64,000 nt of DNA, taken from contig CANRPJ010000007.1 in assembly GCA_947632485.1 (NCBI GenBank), forward strand, positions 1 to 64,000, read 5' to 3'. Shown one piece after another: positions 57,572-64,000 of the stretch (positions are counted from its first letter, which is position 1; each line of letters starts with the position of its first letter). A model generated the notes under the pieces. It was given only the letters and a program-made list of their open reading frames with translations. It made no database searches and had not been told where the DNA came from. The position numbers and the translations under genes were made by a program. The stretch comes from an uncultured Muribaculaceae bacterium. GTDB lineage: Bacteria; Bacteroidota; Bacteroidia; Bacteroidales; Muribaculaceae.

Positions 57572-60391
57572 ATGAAGAAAGAAACCGACAACAGCATAAC
57601 CGTCAGGAAGGCGCGAGTAAATAATCTCAAGAATATCAGCGTAGAGGTGCCCAGAGGGCAGCTCGTGGTGGTGACAGGAGTGAGCGGAAGTGGTAAATCA
57701 AGCCTTGCGTTCGATACCCTCTATGCCGAGGGTCAAAGGCGCTATGTAGAAAGTCTTTCGGCCTATGCGCGCCAGTTTCTCGGCCGTATGGCAAAGCCTG
57801 AGTGCGATTACATCACCGGGCTTCCGCCGGCTATAGCCATTGAGCAGAAGGTGAATACCCGCAATCCGCGGAGCACCGTAGGAACAGCTACAGAGATCTA
57901 TGATTATCTGCGTATGCTTTTCGGGCGCCTTGGCCGCACATACTCGCCGGTAAGCGGAGAAGAGGTGAAGCGCAACAGCGTCGACGATGTGGTGCGTACG
58001 CTCAGTGCGCTGCCGGAAGGTACCCGCCTCGCTATTCTTACCGACATTCGCCTGCCGGAGGGACGCACTATGGCTCAGCATCTTCAGGTGCTCCGCCAGC
58101 AAGGCTATTCGCGAATAGAGGCAGATGGAGAATTTCTGGGAATCGACGAGGCTCTCGAAGGGAAAGTGCCTGAGAAGGCGCGCCTGGTGATAGACCGTCT
58201 GTCAGTATCTCCGGATCCCGACGAACAGAGCCGTCTTGCCGATTCGGTCGAGACTGCTTATTTTGAAGGGCGCGATGAGCTCATTGCGGCTGTATATCCT
58301 TCCGGCGAAGAGCCGAAGGAGATGGTGTTTTCACGAAAGTTTTCGGCCGACGGCATCGACTTCCGCGAGCCATCGGATCTGATGTTCAACTTCAATAATC
58401 CCTTTGGAGCCTGTCCTACCTGCGAAGGTTTCGGAAGGGTGCTCGGTGTGAGCGAGGATCTGGTTGTGCCCGACAAGACGCTATCCGTAGTGCAAGACGC
58501 TATCCAGTGCTGGCGTGGCGATGTGATGAGCGCTTGGAAGAAAGAACTGATTCATCTCGCTCCGCGCTACGGATTCCCGGTGCATAAGCCCTATCTCGAG
58601 CTCACCGACAAGGAATTGCGCTTCCTCTGGCAGGGAGGTGGCGAATGGAGAGGTATAGACGGTTTCTTCCGATGGGTCGACGAACAGCAATATAAGATTC
58701 AGTATCGCGTATTGAAAGCGCGCTACCGCGGCAAGACTATCTGCCCTGACTGCCGGGGGTCGAGACTGCGTCCCGACGTGGAATATGTGAAGGTTGGAGG
58801 CCGAACGATTACCGAACTCGTCCGCATGCCCGTAACCGAGCTGAGCCAATGGTTCGAAGGTGATAACGTGGCCTTTACAGAATCGGAAACCAAGATAGCG
58901 AAGCGATTGCTCCAGGAGATAAGGAGCCGTCTGCGCTTCCTTTGCGATGTAGGCCTCGGTTATCTTACCCTTGACCGACTCTCCTCTACCCTATCCGGAG
59001 GAGAGAGCCAGCGTATTAACCTCGCTACGTCTCTCGGTTCGGCTCTCGTGGGATCACTTTATATCCTCGATGAGCCTTCAATAGGGCTACACCCGCGCGA
59101 CACCGACAGGCTCATCAACGTGTTGAAACGTTTGCGCGACGAAGGCAATACAGTAGTAGTGGTAGAGCATGACGAAGAGATCATGAACGCCGCCGACTAT
59201 CTTATCGACGTAGGCCCCGATGCCGGGCGCCTCGGAGGTGAGATCGTGTTTGCCGGAAGCGCGGAAGATGCCCGAGAGGCTCCTGCAGAGACGAAAAGCC
59301 ATACGCTCGACTATCTCAATGGCCGGGAAGAAATCGCTGTACCCACACTGAGGCGCCCCTGGCGCGACTCAATCGAGGTGGTAGGAGCCAGAGAGAATAA
59401 TCTCAAAGGTATCGACGTGAAATTTCCTCTTAAGGTGCTTACGGTCGTGACCGGTGTCAGCGGTAGCGGTAAATCAACCCTCGTGCGCTCAATCCTTTAC
59501 AGAGCTCTGATGCGCCATTTCGGAGAGGCCTCCGAGGCACCGGGCGCCCACAAAGAGATTCGCGGCGCACTCGGGCAGATAGGAGCTGTAGAGTTTGTAG
59601 ACCAGAATCCAATAGGCACCTCTACCCGTTCAAATCCAGCTACATATCTGAAAGCCTTCGATGAAATCCGTCGTCTCTACAGCGAGCAGCAGCTCTCCCG
59701 GCAGATGGGTTATACTCCAGGCTATTTCTCTTTCAATTCCGAAGGCGGCAGATGCGAGGAGTGCAAGGGTGAGGGCACGGTGACGATTCCGATGCAGTTC
59801 ATGGCCGACATTAGCATTACCTGCGAGGCCTGCCACGGACGCCGCTACCGACAGGAGGTGCTTGATGTGGAGTTCCACGGTAAAAGTATTGCCGATGTGC
59901 TCGACCTTACGGTCGACGAAGCGATAGCTTTCTTCTCCGCGCCTAACCTCGGGGCCGATGCGGCTCAGGCTCAGCGTATTGTGAAGCGTCTGCAGCCGCT
60001 TGCCGACGTTGGACTGGGTTACATAAAGCTCGGTCAACCCTCTTCGACTCTCTCTGGCGGTGAGAATCAGCGAGTAAAGTTAGCTCACTTCCTCGCTCAG
60101 GAAGCTCCACGTCCTACACTCTTTATATTCGATGAACCTACAACCGGGCTGCACTTCCATGATATCTCAAGGCTTATGCAGTCGCTGTCAGCTCTCGTGA
60201 GCAGAGGTCACACGGTGCTGGTGATTGAACACAACCTCGACGTGATCAAACTGGCTGACCATGTGATAGATCTCGGCCCTGAAGGCGGCGACGAAGGAGG
60301 TCGTCTCGTAGCTGCAGGTACTCCCGAAGAAGTAGCTGCTGTGCCGGAGTCGCTTACGGGTCGGTTCCTCGCATCCAAGCTAAAGCACTGA
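57572..60391 (+). CDS. UvrA paralogue 2 (full-length)
   Basis: 939 aa. Walker A GVSGSGKSS (twice), LSGGESQRINLA and LSGGENQRVKLA signatures, zinc modules CPTCEGFG/CPDCRGSRL and CEECKGEG/CEACHGRR. Unlike the short UvrA2 class, it keeps the 130-250 region corresponding to the UvrB-binding domain (TRLAILTDIRLPEGRTMAQHL...). It is clearly divergent from the 38.0-kb UvrA, so the two are not a recent duplication. Possible roles: a second damage sensor or a drug-tolerance function; neither is shown. Confidence 0.93.
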   Translation: MKKETDNSITVRKARVNNLKNISVEVPRGQLVVVTGVSGSGKSSLAFDTLYAEGQRRYVESLSAYARQFLGRMAKPECDYITGLPPAIAIEQKVNTRNPRSTVGTATEIYDYLRMLFGRLGRTYSPVSGEEVKRNSVDDVVRTLSALPEGTRLAILTDIRLPEGRTMAQHLQVLRQQGYSRIEADGEFLGIDEALEGKVPEKARLVIDRLSVSPDPDEQSRLADSVETAYFEGRDELIAAVYPSGEEPKEMVFSRKFSADGIDFREPSDLMFNFNNPFGACPTCEGFGRVLGVSEDLVVPDKTLSVVQDAIQCWRGDVMSAWKKELIHLAPRYGFPVHKPYLELTDKELRFLWQGGGEWRGIDGFFRWVDEQQYKIQYRVLKARYRGKTICPDCRGSRLRPDVEYVKVGGRTITELVRMPVTELSQWFEGDNVAFTESETKIAKRLLQEIRSRLRFLCDVGLGYLTLDRLSSTLSGGESQRINLATSLGSALVGSLYILDEPSIGLHPRDTDRLINVLKRLRDEGNTVVVVEHDEEIMNAADYLIDVGPDAGRLGGEIVFAGSAEDAREAPAETKSHTLDYLNGREEIAVPTLRRPWRDSIEVVGARENNLKGIDVKFPLKVLTVVTGVSGSGKSTLVRSILYRALMRHFGEASEAPGAHKEIRGALGQIGAVEFVDQNPIGTSTRSNPATYLKAFDEIRRLYSEQQLSRQMGYTPGYFSFNSEGGRCEECKGEGTVTIPMQFMADISITCEACHGRRYRQEVLDVEFHGKSIADVLDLTVDEAIAFFSAPNLGADAAQAQRIVKRLQPLADVGLGYIKLGQPSSTLSGGENQRVKLAHFLAQEAPRPTLFIFDEPTTGLHFHDISRLMQSLSALVSRGHTVLVIEHNLDVIKLADHVIDLGPEGGDEGGRLVAAGTPEEVAAVPESLTGRFLASKLKH

Positions 60392-60458
60392 CGCAACCAT
60401 ATTTTATAAATTTTCAGTTCTTATAAATCTCATAGAACACATACAAGGCTTGCATATT

Positions 60459-60518
60459 CAAATGAAATTATCGGCTATACACTATTATTAAAGAGGGTAT
60501 AGCCGATAATTTCATTTG
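60459..60518. repeat. perfect 22-bp inverted repeat, MITE-like or bidirectional terminator
   Basis: Arms 60459-60480 and 60497-60518 are exact reverse complements over 22 nt (from CAAATGAAATT to TCGGCTATAC), loop 16 nt. Flanked by the direct repeat ACATACAAG at 60439-60447 and 60524-60532. It lies between the converging uvrA and glycosylase-like genes. No T-tract outside the stem. Confidence 0.75.
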
Positions 60519-60557
60519 ACGTAACATACAAGCAGTCTTGTTCAAGTGGTCTGAATA

Positions 60558-61346
60558 TTATTCAAACAACTGAGCCCAGTTATCTATCATTTGATTTATG
60601 GAAAACTGAGCATTTGCCGCGCTTGTACTTTTCAGCGAAACAAATCTTATGTACGAAGGAACATTCTCAATTCCTATGTGCTTTTGAAAAAGTTTTTTAG
60701 ATTTGTCTCCATTGAATCCTATGATTTTTATAGTATGAAGACTGTCTAAAAGACCCAATATATCATTAGTTATTCCTTCTTTAATATTTACGTCCAGACT
60801 TCCGTATCGTTCAGCTACTTTCATCACGTCCCACAGCATTATACCATGACGCATCAGCATTGTTTCCTTCTCTTCATAACTGTAACAATGAGGCTCATTT
60901 AGTAATGACGATAAAATTGTCCAAAAACGATTTCGAGGATTGGCGTAATACTCTCCTTTTGACAAGGATGTTTCACCGGGGAGAGTTCCCAAAATGAGGA
61001 TCTTTGGTTGTTCGCTTCCAAAAGGAGACATCCCCTCTTTAATAAAAGCAGAACCTACTGGATTTACTGGTTTTGGGCAAATAGTATCGTTAGAATCAAC
61101 CGAGTTTGCATTAGGCTTTATCGATGAGTGGTAGATGTACCATGATGAGCCCTTTCCTCCTTCTTGAATAGCGTTTTTGATTGCTCCGGATCTCAATATC
61201 TTTCGTAGGGGTTGCCCTTTGGTTGAGTAACTAAGGATACCCATTTGTTCAAGATACCGAGAAGCGTCGTTTGCTGAAATCCTTATGAGGTGATTCTGAT
61301 TGAGATAATTGTCTATCAGTGATATTATTTTTTCAACATCAGCCAT
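60558..61346 (-). CDS. winged-helix plus deoxyinosine/uracil-DNA glycosylase-like protein
   Basis: 262 aa. Residues 1-72 look like a winged helix (IISLIDNYLNQNHLIRISANDASRYLEQMGIL..., GSSWYIYH). Residues about 105-262 match the UDG superfamily, deoxyinosine-type: ILGTLPGETS (120-126), GEYYANPRNRFW (131-142), LMRHGIMLWDVMKVAERYGSLDVNI and IKIIGFNGDKSKKLF. These enzymes excise hypoxanthine or uracil from DNA. Visibly AT-rich compared with the window. 12 nt downstream of a membrane protein gene, in a WYL-led operon. Confidence 0.8.
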   Translation of the reverse strand: MADVEKIISLIDNYLNQNHLIRISANDASRYLEQMGILSYSTKGQPLRKILRSGAIKNAIQEGGKGSSWYIYHSSIKPNANSVDSNDTICPKPVNPVGSAFIKEGMSPFGSEQPKILILGTLPGETSLSKGEYYANPRNRFWTILSSLLNEPHCYSYEEKETMLMRHGIMLWDVMKVAERYGSLDVNIKEGITNDILGLLDSLHTIKIIGFNGDKSKKLFQKHIGIENVPSYIRFVSLKSTSAANAQFSINQMIDNWAQLFE

Positions 61347-61358
61347 AATATAAAAATT

Positions 61359-61823
61359 TTATTTGTAGTGATTATATTGTTCGTAAGGGTCTTTGTAATT
61401 ATGAGGGTCCCACGTTGAATGTGTCTCATGAGGAGAAGGTTGAGTATATTCATATGGAAGCCTATTCTGTCCCCAATCTACACAGTACCCCCATACCATA
61501 AAGATTATCCAACCGATGAGAATGTTCCTATGGTTTTTTAATATCTTTTTCTTCTCAGCTGGCCATCCTTTAGGATCTTCTCTCGAAAATTCGACGTCAA
61601 ATTTTCTACAAAACCAATGCGCAAATATGAAATAGACCGGGGCAAGAAGTGGCGTGAGAATAATATAGAGCCATAAGGTAAATCCCCAAGCTCTGCCAAT
61701 AAGAAGAATCCAAGGAGTCACATTAGTACTTGAGCCAAGGTAGTTTCCGCTGGCATCATGATAAATTCTTGTGGAGGGGAATAAAGCCCCATGCACTAAT
61801 GAAGAAAAACTTTTCATAGTCAA
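61359..61823 (-). CDS. hypothetical two-TM membrane protein
   Basis: 154 aa. Not recognised. One or two membrane helices at about 36-71 (WILLIGRAWGFTLWLYIILTPLLAPVYFIFAHWF), a basic cytoplasmic loop (DPKGWPAEKKKILKNHRN) and a further helix (ILIGWIIFMVWGYCVDW), then a polar Pro/Tyr/His-rich tail (PSPHETHSTWDPHNYKDPYEQYNHYK). Starts within the WYL gene stop (ATGA overlap). AT-rich like its neighbours. Confidence 0.6.
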   Translation of the reverse strand: MTMKSFSSLVHGALFPSTRIYHDASGNYLGSSTNVTPWILLIGRAWGFTLWLYIILTPLLAPVYFIFAHWFCRKFDVEFSREDPKGWPAEKKKILKNHRNILIGWIIFMVWGYCVDWGQNRLPYEYTQPSPHETHSTWDPHNYKDPYEQYNHYK

Positions 61824-62737
61824 TCCATTTTGTTACGTTTCAACGCTTGTTCATACACATTTATAATTCTAGTTTTGAGGGATATGGGCTTTATAACTTT
61901 CAATGAATTACTACGTGATAGTAAGGCCATTACAAAGTCATTAGTTATACGAATTCTAATCTTTATCCTGAATTCTTCATCATTATCAATAAGGATTTCT
62001 TGTGAATGATGAAGGGGCATCGTCTTTAGAAATTTTCCATCAAGAGCAGAATAAGACAATTCTATTTCTTCAACCGGAATGGCCGGATCGTCCCATATTC
62101 CATAACTATCTTTGAATAGAGCCGTGACATCAATATTCTCATCTCTTTTGAACTGTAAATCTGTCTTATATAGATTAATTATGCGGTCTATACCATAGCA
62201 TTTCAGCCGATTTTTCTCATCGAGGGCAACAAGATACCATAATCCTAAAGACTCTTTCAGAAAATGAGGTTTAACTCTCTTTGGTATAACCTTGTTATCA
62301 TGCCTGACAAGAACATAGTCATATGTAACCTCATTTCGATTTTTTATAGCATCTATCAGCAGTGACATATTTTCGCTACCTCTTGGACGATGGTGTTCCG
62401 GTAGCAGATAACTACTAACGGCATTGTCTTTACTTACTGACGTTAGTAAGTCAAAATTCAGAAGTAATTGATCATAGTCACAAGTGGGATTGTCATATCT
62501 TTCAACGATATAATATCCATATCCACGCTTATTTTTGATATTGACCTCAAATATCTCCTCTATTTCCTTGAAGTCTCGCTGTAGGGTACGAATACTTATC
62601 CCAATATCATATCCACGAATATCCATCTGAATATTGAGATAATCTATCAGTTCATCGGCTGGAACAAATTTCTTAACTCCAGACAGCCTGTTAATGATAA
62701 GTATATAACGTATCAAACGCCCCATGTTCTGATTCAT
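61820..62737 (-). CDS. WYL-domain transcriptional regulator
   Basis: 305 aa from ATG 62737 (MNQNMGRLIRYILIINRL). The frame runs to 62794, but the promoter box at 62742-62749 excludes that start. An N-terminal DeoR-type HTH (about 5-70) is followed by a WYL domain (about 125-215: IKNRNEVTYDYVLVRHDNKVIPKRVKPHFL, LGLWYLVALDEKNRLKCYGIDRI) and a WCX-type C-terminal region. WYL regulators often control DNA-damage or phage-defence genes. Likely autogenous regulator of the three-gene AT-rich cassette. Confidence 0.87.
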   Translation of the reverse strand: MNQNMGRLIRYILIINRLSGVKKFVPADELIDYLNIQMDIRGYDIGISIRTLQRDFKEIEEIFEVNIKNKRGYGYYIVERYDNPTCDYDQLLLNFDLLTSVSKDNAVSSYLLPEHHRPRGSENMSLLIDAIKNRNEVTYDYVLVRHDNKVIPKRVKPHFLKESLGLWYLVALDEKNRLKCYGIDRIINLYKTDLQFKRDENIDVTALFKDSYGIWDDPAIPVEEIELSYSALDGKFLKTMPLHHSQEILIDNDEEFRIKIRIRITNDFVMALLSRSNSLKVIKPISLKTRIINVYEQALKRNKMD

Positions 62738-62741
62738 GGTA

Positions 62742-62749
62742 CAAAGGTA
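62742..62749 (-). promoter_or_regulatory. TAnnTTTG -7 box for the WYL cassette
   Basis: TACCTTTG on the minus strand, four bases before ATG 62737, so the mRNA would be leaderless. It decides the start codon. Confidence 0.6.
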
Positions 62750-62832
62750 AACATCGAAAGCGACAATATATGTCGTATTCAAACAGAAAATCAAAACAAA
62801 ATCAGGTTACCCTTGAACTTGTAGACCATTAT

Positions 62833-62863
62833 TTGCGGGGGTGAGGAAAAATTGGTAATTTTG
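62833..62863 (+). promoter_or_regulatory. carA promoter
   Basis: TTG (62833-62835), 20-nt spacer, TAATTTTG (62856-62863), 23 nt before ATG 62887. Confidence 0.72.
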
Positions 62864-62886
62864 CGAAACCAAATTCCCGAAACAAG

Positions 62887-63969
62887 ATGCCTGAAACCCG
62901 TAAAGCCGTTCTCACTCTGGAAGACGGCTCCGTATTTGTAGGCCGTTCGTTCGGCTATGAGAAGCCGTGTGCCGGCGAGGTGGTGTTCAACACGGCCATG
63001 ACCGGCTACCCTGAAAGCCTCACTGACCCAAGCTACGAAGGACAGATATTAGTGACCACCTACCCGATTCTGGGCAACTACGGAGTGCCAGCCGACACCG
63101 ATGCCCCTGAAGGTAGAGTAAAAGATAATTTTGAATCTGAACGCATTCATTGCGAAGCGATTGTATGCCAGGACTATTCTTGGAATCCTTCCCACTGGCA
63201 GTCGGAGCGCTCACTGAGCGATTGGCTGAAGGAGGAGAAGATTCCCGGAATCTATGGCGTGGATACGCGCCGCCTGACAAAGCTTCTGCGCGAAAAGGGA
63301 TCGATGTTGGGCAAAATCACCTTCGAAGGAGGTGAGGATATAGAGTTCCACGACCCTAACAAGGAGAACCTCATCGATAAGGTCTCGACCAAAGAGGTAA
63401 TCGAATATGGCGACGGCGACAAGACGGTAGTGCTCGTAGACTGCGGCACGAAACTCAACATTATCCGCTGCCTGCTGAAGCGCGGTGTAAAGGTGGTGCT
63501 GGTGCCCTGGGATTACGATTTCAACAAGTTGGAATGGGACGGACTCTTCATAAGCAACGGTCCCGGTTCACCGGAATTTGCCGATGCCACCGTAGAGCAT
63601 ATCCGTGAGGCCATGAAGACCGGCAAGCCGATCTGCGGCATCTGCATGGGCAATCAGCTGCTCAGCCGGGCTGCGGGAGCGAAGATATATAAGCTCAAAT
63701 ATGGTCACAGAAGCCACAATCAGCCGGTGCTCAAAGTCGGTACCGACAAATGCTTCATTACTTCGCAAAATCATGGCTTCGCCGTTGATACCTCAACTCT
63801 CGACTCTGATTGGGAACCGCTCTTTATCAATATGAACGATGACACCAACGAGGGAATCCGCCATAAGACCAAGCCTTTCTTCTCCGCACAATTCCACCCA
63901 GAAGCGAGCAGCGGTCCGAAAGATACGGAATTCATATTCGATGATTTTGTGGCTCTGCTGCGTAAATAA
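62887..63969 (+). CDS. carA: carbamoyl-phosphate synthase small subunit
   Basis: 360 aa. Glutaminase subunit that feeds ammonia to CarB for arginine and pyrimidine synthesis. N-terminal LTLEDGSVFVGRSFGYEKPCAGEVVFNTAMTGY; class I amidotransferase domain with LFISNGPGSP, nucleophile C253 in GICMGNQLL, and the SQNHGFAVD / QFHPEASSGP histidine-glutamate pair. The window ends 31 nt after the stop; carB is expected next. Confidence 0.96.
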   Translation: MPETRKAVLTLEDGSVFVGRSFGYEKPCAGEVVFNTAMTGYPESLTDPSYEGQILVTTYPILGNYGVPADTDAPEGRVKDNFESERIHCEAIVCQDYSWNPSHWQSERSLSDWLKEEKIPGIYGVDTRRLTKLLREKGSMLGKITFEGGEDIEFHDPNKENLIDKVSTKEVIEYGDGDKTVVLVDCGTKLNIIRCLLKRGVKVVLVPWDYDFNKLEWDGLFISNGPGSPEFADATVEHIREAMKTGKPICGICMGNQLLSRAAGAKIYKLKYGHRSHNQPVLKVGTDKCFITSQNHGFAVDTSTLDSDWEPLFINMNDDTNEGIRHKTKPFFSAQFHPEASSGPKDTEFIFDDFVALLRK

Positions 63970-64000
63970 TCTCTCCTATAACCACACCAATCAACTGACA

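Noticed and set aside
57572-60391. Second UvrA as a short UvrA2-class protein
   Set aside because: The region corresponding to the UvrB-binding domain is present and length is full.

Overview
The window is a chromosomal segment of a gut-type member of Bacteroidota, order Bacteroidales. The gene content and near-50% GC are compatible with Muribaculaceae, but the family level is inference. Support comes from many Bacteroidota promoters (TAnnTTTG at -7, often TTTG/TTG about 20 nt upstream), AT-rich rather than Shine-Dalgarno leaders, lineage-restricted families (DUF4295, DUF3127, Bacteroidota-type PspC and TamB), an OMP_b-brl/TonB-receptor-like barrel, a eukaryote-type (GT3) glycogen synthase, and an anaerobic lifestyle (NrdD/NrdG, flavodiiron protein, menaquinone genes). 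No tRNA, rRNA, CRISPR array, IS transposase or prophage was found.

Layout. 1-8.7 kb: the end of a PadR-type regulator and a PspC membrane protein converge on tamB. tamB is divergent from tsaD, which is followed by a CinA-type amidase, rpmB, rpmG and a DUF4295 protein. 8.7-10.4 kb: a leftward outer-membrane barrel gene and an AraC regulator, with an orphan promoter pointing into them. 10.5-23.3 kb: nadE, then a tightly packed rightward run tsaC-clcA-fmt-menD-menB-menC-menE-lacZ (overlaps of 4-8 nt or gaps of 3-12 nt). 23.4-31.9 kb: leftward nrdD-nrdG, a TonB-receptor-like barrel, and a TPR/transmembrane/HTH regulator. Here the DNA turns repeat-rich, with two 111-bp direct repeats, three 72-bp palindromic elements and several strong hairpins.

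32-43 kb: DUF3127 (OB-fold with an SSB-like tail), glycogen synthase, glucan phosphorylase, a protein with a type-B T9SS-like C-terminus, uvrA, a small envelope/stress cluster (two YtxH proteins, a holin-like protein, a hypothetical) and prmA. 43-45 kb: a structured, rod-shaped RNA candidate resembling 6S RNA, an outer-membrane barrel and a lipoprotein. 45-57 kb: leftward glnS-rsmG-MBL hydrolase, rightward groES-groEL with a sigma-54-like promoter, a leftward run (flavodiiron protein, DedA, rpe, Ca/Na antiporter), and leftward recJ-recQ. 57.5-64 kb: a second full-length uvrA, an AT-rich leftward cassette (WYL regulator, two-TM protein, winged-helix plus deoxyinosine-glycosylase-like protein) bounded by a near-perfect palindrome, then carA at the edge.

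Most of the window is conserved housekeeping in compact operons. The least ordinary material is the 6S-like RNA, the repeat/hairpin field around 28.8-31.9 kb, and the AT-rich WYL cassette with its flanking palindrome.
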